Both the position numbers and the translations under genes were made by a program. This document shows positions 7,904 through 15,802 of a DNA stretch of 61,434 bases, piece by piece. The DNA comes from a bacterium (GTDB taxonomy: Bacteria > Vulcanimicrobiota > Xenobia > Xenobiales > JADMJV01): positions 1-61,434 of the forward strand of contig JASBRJ010000178.1 in assembly GCA_030149525.1 (NCBI GenBank), in the 5' to 3' direction. Under the pieces are notes generated by a model. The model had not been told where the DNA came from, made no database searches, and was given only the letters and a program-made list of their open reading frames with translations. Numbering within the stretch: position 1 is the first letter of the stretch; each line of letters begins with the position of its first letter.

Positions 7904-9316
7904 TTATGGGTAATATATCTCCCCACCCGGAAGAGTTATAATCTGGTCCATTTTGAGGGACTCTAAGAACTGTCGTTGATGACTGGAGATCAGAAGACCA
8001 CCTTTCCACTCCTGTAAGACCTTGACCAGAGCCTCCTGGCCCAAAATGTCCAGGCTATAGGTAGGTTCGTCCAACACCAGGAGTTCCACCCCATCGGTCC
8101 CCATCAAGAGAGCCAGAAGAGCCGCTCTCACCCTTTCGCCGGGACTCAAAGAGCGGAGGGCTCTGCGTCCCAGGGCCAGAGGAAACCGTTGAGAGACCAG
8201 GGCCTGAGAAATTTCGTCCTCGGAGAAGCGCCCTTGGAGATATTGAACCAGGCTCGTCTCCAACATCCAATTTGTTCCGCCTTGCTCCACAACTCCCACT
8301 TTCTCTTGAGAGACCACTAACTCACCGGAGTGGGGCGCACATCGCCCGGCCAGAGCCGACAGCAGGCTCGTTTTTCCCGAGCCGTTGGGTCCAACCACAG
8401 CAACCCTTTCTCGGCTCATCGATAGCGTCAAGCCATCGATCAGAACTCGGCCGCCTCCACGTACGGTAAGATCTTGGCATTGAAGAATGGGAGTAGGACC
8501 CGCCTCCGGCAACTCCGGGAGTGAGATCTCCAACGGGAGCCTGACCGCTAGAGCTCGCCTTCCCGAGCGGGTCCACTTTCGAACCTCAGAGAGCCTCTCT
8601 TCCCGAACTTTGTTGATGCGCCCATGACTCTCTTGAGCCGCACTTCGCTTATGATTGAGACAAGATCGAGGAGTCGCCCTGTCCATCTCTCTCACCCGAC
8701 CATACTGCTTCTTCCTCCTCCGACGACGAGCTATGTGGAGAGTGCGCTCTTCGCTACGGACGAGTTGGTTGAGCCTTTGTAAATAGCGCTTCTCGGAGGC
8801 ATCCTGCTCTTCTTCCAACTCTTCGATCAAAGTCTCGTAGTCGCCGGACAGATAGCGACATCCCGATTCCGACACCACAAAAAAATGATGAAATCGTTGA
8901 AGAAGTCGCACGTCGTGGCTGACCACAATGAGCCCCTTCTTCCAATCCTCAAGCTCTCTCAGAAGCCACTCAACAGCCGGTTCGTCGAGATCCTGAGTCG
9001 GCTCATCCAGGAGAAGCATCTGGCAGCCTTTGGAGAGAGCCTGCTCCAGGAGCCGACGACGGACCTCGCCCGGGCTCCCCCCCTCCTCCGGCACCGCTTG
9101 CTCCACGAATGCCAGAGAGCAACGCCTGAAGACTCGACCCTCGGACACGGGAAGCGAACCGGCCAGCATTCGCAGCAAGGTGGATTTACCCACTCCGTTT
9201 CTTCCCACCAGAGCGACCCGGTCAAAGTCGAGACAGAGATTCAGTTCTTTGTAGAGAACACGATCACCGAATCTTGCTGTGAGATCAACTGTTTGCAATA
9301 AAGGGGCAGCACTCAA
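7904..9316 (-). CDS. ABC-F-type ATPase with two nucleotide-binding domains
   Basis: A soluble 470-residue protein with two ABC ATPase domains and no membrane segment, the plan of the ABC-F ribosome-associated family. Domain 1 has Walker A 'GRNGVGKST' near residue 40 and Walker B 'CQMLLLDEPTQDLDEPAVEW'. Domain 2 has 'GPNGSGKTSLLSALAG', the signature 'SLSPGERVRAALLAL' and 'LLVLDEPTYSLDILGQEAL'. The first signature motif is worn down to G-S-P-G-E. The linker is basic and coiled, with a R-R-R-R-R-K-K run. The start is a TTG overlapping the hflX stop as TTGA. Pairing with HflX, a ribosome-splitting GTPase, supports a translation or ribosome rescue/antibiotic resistance role. Confidence 0.85.
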   Translation of the reverse strand: MSAAPLLQTVDLTARFGDRVLYKELNLCLDFDRVALVGRNGVGKSTLLRMLAGSLPVSEGRVFRRCSLAFVEQAVPEEGGSPGEVRRRLLEQALSKGCQMLLLDEPTQDLDEPAVEWLLRELEDWKKGLIVVSHDVRLLQRFHHFFVVSESGCRYLSGDYETLIEELEEEQDASEKRYLQRLNQLVRSEERTLHIARRRRRKKQYGRVREMDRATPRSCLNHKRSAAQESHGRINKVREERLSEVRKWTRSGRRALAVRLPLEISLPELPEAGPTPILQCQDLTVRGGGRVLIDGLTLSMSRERVAVVGPNGSGKTSLLSALAGRCAPHSGELVVSQEKVGVVEQGGTNWMLETSLVQYLQGRFSEDEISQALVSQRFPLALGRRALRSLSPGERVRAALLALLMGTDGVELLVLDEPTYSLDILGQEALVKVLQEWKGGLLISSHQRQFLESLKMDQIITLPGGEIYYP

Positions 9317-10680
9317 ACCGAGACCCCCTTAAGCTCCTTTTCGATTCGACCCACCACAGATGGGTAGCCCTCAAAGGTAATCCGAAGGCCGGTCTCCTCC
9401 GACTCGGTGTGGAGAACGCGACATCCGGCATAAATCAGGCTCAAGACATGGGAGGCAGAATAGGGAATCAGATAACACCGCTCCACCTGAGCTCGACGCA
9501 AGGTCTCCAGGAGTTCGCTGCGCAGAGCTTCCACCGAGTCCTCATTCTTACTACTGATAAGCTGGAACGGTTGGTCCCCCACAATCTCCTTGAGAGCTTC
9601 CTGACTGGGAACGATGTCCACCAGGTCGATCTTATTGAAGACAAAGAATCTCGGCACATCGCCCGCTCCCAGGCGGTTCAGAATCTGCAGAGTCGTGTTG
9701 AGATGCTCTCGCCATTCGTAATCGGAGAGGTCCACCACAATGGCCAGCAGGCTGGCCTCTTTCGCTTCTGCCAGAGTGGACTCGAAGCTCTCCAGCAACC
9801 TCTCCGGAAGCCGTCGAATGAAGCCCACAGTATCGCTAATGAGAACCCGCTCCCCATGGCGACTCAAACTTCGCGAAACAGTATCCAAAGTCTCGAAAGG
9901 ACGATCGGCGGAGGAGAATTTCTCCAGGGTCAGGGCGTTCATCAACGATGTCTTACCGGCGTTGGTATAACCCACCAGAGCCACCGTCTGACAACCCTCG
10001 CGACGCTGTCTCCTGTTGCTGTCCGCCGTCTTTATCTTGGCGTAAGCTCGCCGCAGCTCCATCAACCGATTATCGAGCTGTCGCCCCAGAAGCTCGGAAG
10101 CGGTCTCACCCGGCCCCCGGCTTCCCGCCACACCGCCCATTTGCTGGTCCATATCGATACCCACACCCCGAATTCGGGGCCGGAGGTACTCCAGCTGAGC
10201 AATCTCCACCTGAATTCGGGCCCTACGCGAGCTGGCATGGCGAAGGAAAACGTTGAGAATGACGGCCTCTCGATCACAAATCTTGATTCCGGCCTCGTCT
10301 TCCAGGTTCCGCATTTGGGACGGACTGAGTTCGGCATCAAGAATCAACATATTGGCCCCACAGGCTCGGGCTCGCTCGGCCACCGCTCGAGCCGTGCCCT
10401 TACCGATCAGAGTTTTGGGTCGTGTTTTGTTGAGAGTGTAGATCTCGTGACCCAAAACGTCGTCGCCTTGAGCTTCCACCAGACCGATGATCTCGGCGAG
10501 TTGTGCCTGACGGATCTGAGGATCGCGCTCCCAGCCCACCGACAGGACATAAACGCCTCCTTCGTCCTCGACCAGGTCTTCGTCTCGCTGAGACCAGTCC
10601 TCAACGATATCTTCGAAAGCCCCTTCATCGGCCAGGGGAACTTCTTCATGTTCAGGGATCGGCTTAGAGAAAAATTTCAT
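9313..10680 (-). CDS. hflX: GTPase HflX
   Basis: A ribosome-associated GTPase of about 455 residues. The N-terminal HflX domain has 'TLIGKGTARAVAERARACGA' around residues 90-108 and the family hallmark 'GVAGSRGPGETASELLGRQL'. The G domain has G1 'GYTNAGKTSLMNAL' near 237-250, G3 'DTVGFIRRLP' near 283 and G4 N-K-I-D. HflX splits stalled or hibernating 70S ribosomes under stress. The ATG at 10680 is chosen because GGAG lies nine bases upstream; an in-frame upstream extension has no such site. It is followed by the ABC-F gene with a 4-base overlap. Confidence 0.95.
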   Translation of the reverse strand: MKFFSKPIPEHEEVPLADEGAFEDIVEDWSQRDEDLVEDEGGVYVLSVGWERDPQIRQAQLAEIIGLVEAQGDDVLGHEIYTLNKTRPKTLIGKGTARAVAERARACGANMLILDAELSPSQMRNLEDEAGIKICDREAVILNVFLRHASSRRARIQVEIAQLEYLRPRIRGVGIDMDQQMGGVAGSRGPGETASELLGRQLDNRLMELRRAYAKIKTADSNRRQRREGCQTVALVGYTNAGKTSLMNALTLEKFSSADRPFETLDTVSRSLSRHGERVLISDTVGFIRRLPERLLESFESTLAEAKEASLLAIVVDLSDYEWREHLNTTLQILNRLGAGDVPRFFVFNKIDLVDIVPSQEALKEIVGDQPFQLISSKNEDSVEALRSELLETLRRAQVERCYLIPYSASHVLSLIYAGCRVLHTESEETGLRITFEGYPSVVGRIEKELKGVSV

Positions 10681-10864
10681 AGAAAACTCCACTTCGTAAA
10701 TGAGAAAAACAGCAGCGTTGCTGCGGTAAATAGAAAGGAACCCGCTCGTGGGGGGGCGTGCTACAAGAAGTTTGAAGTGAAGTTGGTCATAATAAGGCCA
10801 CACGGGTGACCACACCTAGAATACCTCAAGGAATTGCCCCCGGTCAACGAAAAGATCGTGAGAG

Positions 10865-11131
10865 ATGCTTAGAATCGTCAAACTCGCCCTCGGCCTCGCT
10901 CTTCTCGCAATCGGTCTGCTGGGGCTTCTCCCTTACGCCAGTCCCGAGCTTCCCATGACCGTGGCTTTCAAGCTTCGCGGACTGGGTGAACCGGTGGGGA
11001 CCATGGCTAGAAAATGGTTTGAGTACTCCAACTATCTGCAAAACGCCCGCTCCACAGAATACATCGGCACCCTCATTCTCAGCTTCGGTTCTCTGGTCAT
11101 AGGCGCCCTCACTCTTATCAAGGGTCGCTGA
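10865..11131 (+). CDS. small two-helix membrane protein
   Basis: An 88-residue protein with a hydrophobic segment at residues 5-27 and another at about 68-85. A polar middle of about 40 residues lies between them, so both ends probably face the same side. No family is recognised. It starts a plus-strand run with the UspA gene 24 bases downstream and is transcribed away from hflX. The 184 bases between hflX and this start must hold both promoters. Confidence 0.6.
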   Translation: MLRIVKLALGLALLAIGLLGLLPYASPELPMTVAFKLRGLGEPVGTMARKWFEYSNYLQNARSTEYIGTLILSFGSLVIGALTLIKGR

Positions 11132-11155
11132 CAGAAGCCCGCGAAGCCCGTGCCC

Positions 11156-11590
11156 ATGAAAAAGATTCTTGTCCCTTTAGATGGTTCTGCTATGGCCGAG
11201 CAGGCCCTTGATGTGGTGGAAGAGATGCTGGACCGCAATATTCGCCTGGTGCTGGTCCGAGTTCTCAATCCCCTGACTTTAGCCGGCGCCGACTTCACCA
11301 AGCAGGAGGCAAAAGACTATCTCAGCGATCAAGCCGAGTCTTTTCAGAGTCGCCACCCCGACATCGAAGTCGCCTGCTTCATCGAGGAGGGCCTGGCGGC
11401 CAACAAGATTATCGATCTCTCCAGATCCGAAGACGTCGGGCTCATCGTGATGACCACCCATGGCTCAGGCGGCCTAGGTCGTTGGCTCATGGGAAGTGTG
11501 GCCGAGAAGGTGGTCCGTCATGCCCCCTGTCCCGTTCTTACACTGGGCGCTGAAACTCTCAAAAAGCGAACGGGTTATAGTGAAGACTAA
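11156..11590 (+). CDS. universal stress protein, UspA family
   Basis: A single-domain Usp protein of about 144 residues. It starts 'MKKILVPLDGSAMAEQALD' and ends with the ATP-binding signature 'HGSGGLGRWLMGSVAEKV' followed by 'RHAPCPVLTL'. The G-x2-G-x9-G-S pattern indicates that it binds ATP. Usp proteins are induced by stress and their biochemical role varies. A GTG six bases earlier is a possible alternative start. The stop codon abuts the next gene's ATG, so the two are translated together. Confidence 0.93.
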   Translation: MKKILVPLDGSAMAEQALDVVEEMLDRNIRLVLVRVLNPLTLAGADFTKQEAKDYLSDQAESFQSRHPDIEVACFIEEGLAANKIIDLSRSEDVGLIVMTTHGSGGLGRWLMGSVAEKVVRHAPCPVLTLGAETLKKRTGYSED

Positions 11591-12661
11591 ATGAGATTTC
11601 TGATTCTTTTCCTCCTCCTGGTGGCACCGCTGTCCGCCTGCCCCTTCTGTTCGCCCTCCAGTAGCGATCTCTACACCATCGTGGACAACTCTCAAGCCGT
11701 GGCCAAAGTGGACAAAGTGGGCGAAGGCAAATACAAGATCACCGAAGTGCTCAAGGGTAAAGCCAAGGTGGGGCGAGTGGTTCTAGCCGGTGCGAGTCGA
11801 GCGTTCTCTTCCAATCAACCGGAGGCGCTCTTGCTCTCCACCATCTCCAACCCCAACCAGCCTTACTGGAGCGAGCCGGTGAGACCGCTCACCAACAGGG
11901 AGTACGGTTTTGTCAAGAGCAGCCTCTCCGCCCCCACCAAAGCGAAGCTTTTGGATCTCGCCGCTCGACATTTGGAAGACAAGTCCGACCTGCTGGCCGA
12001 TTCCGCATACAGCATCCTAGCTCCGGCCGAGGTGGAGGAGGTTCAAGCGCGAGCTCAGCTCGTGGGTCAAAAGAAGCTCATTTCCTGGATTCAAGATCCA
12101 ACTGTCTTGAGCGAAAGAAAATCGCTCTATCTGCTCATGGCGCTCCCAAAACTCACCAGCCAGGACAAATCCTGGCTCAAGGCCCAATTGCTGAACCCTC
12201 CTCTGAGCGCTTACGCCTCTCACCTGGCCCCCATGATGGTGGCCTACGCCAGGACGGGGGGTGCGACTGCCCTCAAAGAGATGGAAGGCGTGTTCCTCAA
12301 ACCCGGTGCCTCAGCTTCGGCAACCTTCGGGGCCACCTCGGGCTTCACATACATTGGGACCTACGAGACCGACCCTTCCATCAAGTCGGCGGCCCGCGAT
12401 GTCATCCGACGAGAATTGGACCATCCCGATCGAGGAGTCTTCGCAATTTCAACCCTGGCCGAATGGCGAGACTTCGGGGTGGCAGACAAAGTGGAAGCCA
12501 TGGCCTACAAACACGAAGAGACCCCCTGGGTGGTCTCTTCAGCAACGCGATATTTTAGAAGTTTTGAGAATCCTAAGGCCCGGGAAGCGATCAAGCGACT
12601 GGCTGCGAAGTACCCCAAAATTGTTGAAAGCGCTCAGAAGCCTTTTCCCCAAGCAAAATGA
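11591..12661 (+). CDS. secreted HEAT-like repeat protein with CPFC motif
   Basis: A 356-residue exported protein. It has a short signal peptide followed at once by 'SACPFCSPSSSDLYTI', where the first Cys could be a lipobox Cys and the C-P-F-C pair a disulfide or metal site. The rest is rich in helices with repeating hydrophobic spacing and Ala/Leu, resembling HEAT-type repeats over about residues 110-340. The function is unknown. It is joined end to end with the UspA gene (TAA-ATG), so it is in the same transcript. Confidence 0.65.
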   Translation: MRFLILFLLLVAPLSACPFCSPSSSDLYTIVDNSQAVAKVDKVGEGKYKITEVLKGKAKVGRVVLAGASRAFSSNQPEALLLSTISNPNQPYWSEPVRPLTNREYGFVKSSLSAPTKAKLLDLAARHLEDKSDLLADSAYSILAPAEVEEVQARAQLVGQKKLISWIQDPTVLSERKSLYLLMALPKLTSQDKSWLKAQLLNPPLSAYASHLAPMMVAYARTGGATALKEMEGVFLKPGASASATFGATSGFTYIGTYETDPSIKSAARDVIRRELDHPDRGVFAISTLAEWRDFGVADKVEAMAYKHEETPWVVSSATRYFRSFENPKAREAIKRLAAKYPKIVESAQKPFPQAK

Positions 12662-12664
12662 GTT

Positions 12665-13156
12665 CTACAGAGTAACGAAAGTGAGAAGTCCGTTGGTGTC
12701 CATGCCCACCAGTTCGTTGCCTTTTTGAAAGAAAACTTCGCCGTTCTTGGCCACCGTTTTGGAGTAAATCAGAGGGTCGCGACCGTCTTCAAAGCTCACA
12801 CTCACGTCCATCTCCGCACCATCCATGGTTCCGGAAATTTGGGCGATATCGTTTTTCTTGGAAGCTTCCATAGCGATGCTCTCAACCGGGGTCTCTCCCC
12901 AGCCGATAGCTTTTTGGAAACCGTTACGCTTCTTGGGCGCGGCCTCGAACTCTACAGTCCCACGGCCTTCGGAAGCATCGACAGACGTCTCATCCAGGCG
13001 ACGAACGTTATCGTAAACAATGTTCACAGCATCGACAACAGCTCGTGCCTCGGGCTGCTTCTCCACCGAAGCGGCGGCTTTTTTCTCCGCAGCCGTATTA
13101 GCATAAAGCTGGCGAATCTCGGTTCGGCTGGGCATCTGAACTCCGGCGTAGTACAT
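12665..13156 (-). CDS. protein of unknown function
   Basis: A 163-residue protein with no signal peptide or membrane segment. The N-terminal half is helical and Ala/Glu-rich (residues 10-60). The C-terminal half is predicted beta with 'SGTMDGAEMDVSVSFEDG' and 'NGEVFFQKGNELVGMDTNG', a pattern of short strands. I do not recognise a family. It is convergent with the CPFC protein gene, only three bases apart, and about 70 bases downstream of another small unknown gene. Confidence 0.6.
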   Translation of the reverse strand: MYYAGVQMPSRTEIRQLYANTAAEKKAAASVEKQPEARAVVDAVNIVYDNVRRLDETSVDASEGRGTVEFEAAPKKRNGFQKAIGWGETPVESIAMEASKKNDIAQISGTMDGAEMDVSVSFEDGRDPLIYSKTVAKNGEVFFQKGNELVGMDTNGLLTFVTL

Positions 13157-13229
13157 TGTAAACTCCTTAGTGAATCGTTCTTACTTCATAGAATAGGGCA
13201 GAGCACTTAAGGAGCCCTGAAACGGTGGC

Positions 13230-13673
13230 TTAGACCGATTTCAAGAGCTTCTGCACTTCGTGACTCACTCCGAAGCTGTAGCTTTCCGTAGGCAGTTGGC
13301 GGTTCAGATAGATAGCCGCCTCCTGCCCGCGATTACCCCCCTCGTAGTGATAGACATGGATAGCTCGGGGAGAGTAGTGAATCTCCGAGTAGCGAGAGAG
13401 ACCGCTTTTGAGAAGGATCGTTCCGCTCTGAGAATTCCCGGTAATCTCCACCCGGGTATCCTGGTGGTTTTCCCGCAGGTTGATGTAGCCTTTGGCGCCG
13501 GTGGAGAGTCCTTTGTCGAAGTTCTTCTCTACCAATCGGTTGAAATAGGACTCGTACTTGAGAATGCACTGGTCGGCGTCGGTCTTTCTCAACCGGCTCT
13601 TAGGCACATGGGACACGTAGTTGGAATTCTTAAATTGACGAGCTCTCTCGCTGCGGTGACATCCAAAGTTCAT
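13230..13673 (-). CDS. protein of unknown function
   Basis: A basic protein of about 147 residues, starting MNFGCHRSERARQ. This start is preferred over an ATG four codons upstream because GGAG lies six bases before it. The sequence has charged N-terminal residues, then a mixed region with 'GYINLRENHQDTRVEITGNS' and 'YSEIHYSPRAIHVYHYEGGN', which look like beta strands. There is no signal peptide. No family is recognised. It may be cotranscribed with the unknown gene at 12665-13156. Confidence 0.55.
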   Translation of the reverse strand: MNFGCHRSERARQFKNSNYVSHVPKSRLRKTDADQCILKYESYFNRLVEKNFDKGLSTGAKGYINLRENHQDTRVEITGNSQSGTILLKSGLSRYSEIHYSPRAIHVYHYEGGNRGQEAAIYLNRQLPTESYSFGVSHEVQKLLKSV

Positions 13674-13751
13674 AACACACTCCATCGGGGATTCTGATTT
13701 CAGATTAGCCGGTCAAGCTTGAGAATGGCACGAAAAGAGTGCTGAAAAATG

Positions 13752-14351
13752 TTAAGAAATGTTACCGTTATCGTTCAAATTGCTCACCAAATGATCCCCC
13801 AGTTCCAAAAGTAAGCCGCTTCGCTCCTCGGCGGTGAGCTCATTCAGGGCGTACAGCGAGACCTTCTCCACGCACTCCAGGCCGCAATATCCCAGCGTAC
13901 CCACAGCCATGGCCTCCATAACCCAGTCGTTAGCCTGGGGATGGAGTTCCGACACATGCCGTTCCGAAGAACCGAAAGTGAGATACAGACTGGCTTTCTT
14001 ACCGGTGAGCAGACCCTTGCCACGACCGTTCTCAACGGTGTAAGCAAAGTCGTAAGAGAAAACCCGGTCGATCCAACCTTTCAAGAGAGCGGGCCGGTCG
14101 TACCACCAGACGGGAAAGACGAAGATCAGATGATCGGCCCAACTTACCAACTCTTGCTCACGGCGAACCTCGGCCGCTAAATCCGTTCCGGCCACTTCGT
14201 TGAGAGGGAGAACAGGATCGAAATCCGATTCATAGAGGTCCCTCACCTTGACCTCATGGCCTGCGCCCTCGAGGGTGGACTGAAGAGCCCCACTGATGGC
14301 CGCGCAGAAGCTCCCCTTTTTAGGATTAGCCAGAATAATGAGATGGTTCAA
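13752..14351 (-). CDS. NAD(P)H:quinone oxidoreductase, flavodoxin-like fold
   Basis: A 199-residue flavoprotein of the NQO1/MdaB/KefF group. It has the N-terminal 'LIILANPKKGSFCAAISGAL' FMN/FAD phosphate loop and the family hallmark 'VFPVWWYDRPALLKGWIDRV'. These enzymes reduce quinones or electrophiles with two electrons. The start is TTG, overlapping the tolC-like stop as TTGA. Being last in an efflux operon suggests joint protection: reduce reactive compounds and pump out the rest. Confidence 0.9.
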   Translation of the reverse strand: MNHLIILANPKKGSFCAAISGALQSTLEGAGHEVKVRDLYESDFDPVLPLNEVAGTDLAAEVRREQELVSWADHLIFVFPVWWYDRPALLKGWIDRVFSYDFAYTVENGRGKGLLTGKKASLYLTFGSSERHVSELHPQANDWVMEAMAVGTLGYCGLECVEKVSLYALNELTAEERSGLLLELGDHLVSNLNDNGNIS

Positions 14352-15802
14352 GGCTCTTGACTCTGAGACTTGAGATCCTCCTGGAGATCCCTGATGAGGT
14401 CGTACTCTGTGGCTTTTCGGGCAAAATACTCTTTGGTGAAACGAGCCGCCGCCCCGGTGGCCTTGAGCAGATTGATCTCCGCCGTGCGCTCGTCGGCCAG
14501 GGCGGTGATATAACTTGATTGAGCGGTGGACACAAAGCTGAGGGCGTTGAGAAGCTCGGTGTAGTCGGCTATCCCGGCTCGATAGCGCTTGAGAGCAAGA
14601 TCGTAGTTAAGAAGAGCCGTTTTGGCCTGCTTGAAAGAGGCTTCAGCCCGCTCCTGCGCCCCCACCGAACTCGCGAAAGCCGACTCCACTTCCTGAATCA
14701 ACTGAAGTCGTGTGTTTTTAGCGTTCTCTTGAGCCTCCAGGACCTTGGCTTTATACAGGTCGATCTGGGGACCCACGGTGGGGTCGTAAAGAGGGATGGT
14801 CAGAGTGAAGAGCACTTCCCAGGTATTGGCTTCCACTCCGTACTTGTCGTAAGCTTTGAGACTAGTATTCACTCCGAAGCTCGGCCTCATGGACTTTCGT
14901 TCCGCACGAGCCGACGCTTCATTGGCCAGCTCTCCGGCTTTGTAGAGAAGATACTGGGGATGAGTTTCAAGTTCGGCCATGGCTTCGTTGAGAGTAGGCA
15001 GTTGCACCTGAAACTTGAGCAACTCCTCCGTCTTACAGTCCTTGATATCATCCACCGCACAGGCCATACTCTGAGCCAACTGTATCCAGGCACTTTTCAC
15101 CAGATTTCGTTGATTGGCCAAACTCGCTTCGGCTTGGGCTACCTGGATCTCGGCCTGGGTCACATCCACCAGAGACTTCGTGCCCGCTTCGAGAAAACGC
15201 TGAGCCGAGTCCCGGTTGGCCTTAACCCGATCGAGATCCAGCAGCTTCACCACCACCATGGTTTCCTGCTCTACCACATTGAGGTAGGCCGACTGCACAC
15301 TCTGGGCTTGAGTGATCCAATCGTTTTCAAAAGTGAGGTAAGCGGAGCGGAGATTCTGGCGGGCCGCCTCGACTTTCTCGCGCCGCTCTCCTCCGTCGAA
15401 GAGAGTCTGACTCACGGCCAGGGTGGCGTTAGCAGTTTGCTCCACTCCCAAGAGAAGAGAAAGGGTCTTGACGGAATTGGGGCTGGCCAGATTCTGGTCC
15501 ACATCCTCCTGAAGCGTTAAGGTGGCGGTAGGGTAATAAAGCGCCCAGATCTGTTGGAGGGAGGCCTGGCTCTGAAGCACTCTGGCCCAGCTGGCTGCCA
15601 CCGAGGGGTGATTCTCACGTGCTCTGTTCAAACAGTCGGACAAGGTCAGAAGGGGCCCTTGCTTCTCCAGACGAGGAGGCAGCGGTTTATAAGACTTGAT
15701 CAATTCCTCCACTTGAGGCACCGGATCGACGGAATATCCCTCCTCGGCCTGAGCGGCTCCCCACAAGAGCAGCGACACAAATAAAGAGGTTACAATCCTC
15801 AA
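14348..15802 (-). CDS. TolC-family outer membrane efflux protein
   Basis: A protein of about 484 residues with a signal peptide (LRIVTSLFVSLLLWGAAQA) and two TolC repeats rich in long helices, such as 'SDCLNRARENHPSVAASWAR' and 'RAEASFKQAKTALLNYDLAL'. TolC proteins form the trimeric channel through the outer membrane and periplasm. A TTG at 15802, preceded by GAGGGG at a good distance and overlapping the RND stop as TTGA, is chosen over a GTG five codons upstream. The N-terminus begins directly with the signal peptide from that start. Confidence 0.9.
   Translation of the reverse strand: MRIVTSLFVSLLLWGAAQAEEGYSVDPVPQVEELIKSYKPLPPRLEKQGPLLTLSDCLNRARENHPSVAASWARVLQSQASLQQIWALYYPTATLTLQEDVDQNLASPNSVKTLSLLLGVEQTANATLAVSQTLFDGGERREKVEAARQNLRSAYLTFENDWITQAQSVQSAYLNVVEQETMVVVKLLDLDRVKANRDSAQRFLEAGTKSLVDVTQAEIQVAQAEASLANQRNLVKSAWIQLAQSMACAVDDIKDCKTEELLKFQVQLPTLNEAMAELETHPQYLLYKAGELANEASARAERKSMRPSFGVNTSLKAYDKYGVEANTWEVLFTLTIPLYDPTVGPQIDLYKAKVLEAQENAKNTRLQLIQEVESAFASSVGAQERAEASFKQAKTALLNYDLALKRYRAGIADYTELLNALSFVSTAQSSYITALADERTAEINLLKATGAAARFTKEYFARKATEYDLIRDLQEDLKSQSQEP

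Noticed and set aside
14519-15520. 333-codon plus-strand frame opposite the tolC-like gene
   Set aside because: It lies wholly antisense to a clear TolC protein and has a His/Leu/Gly-rich random-like composition.
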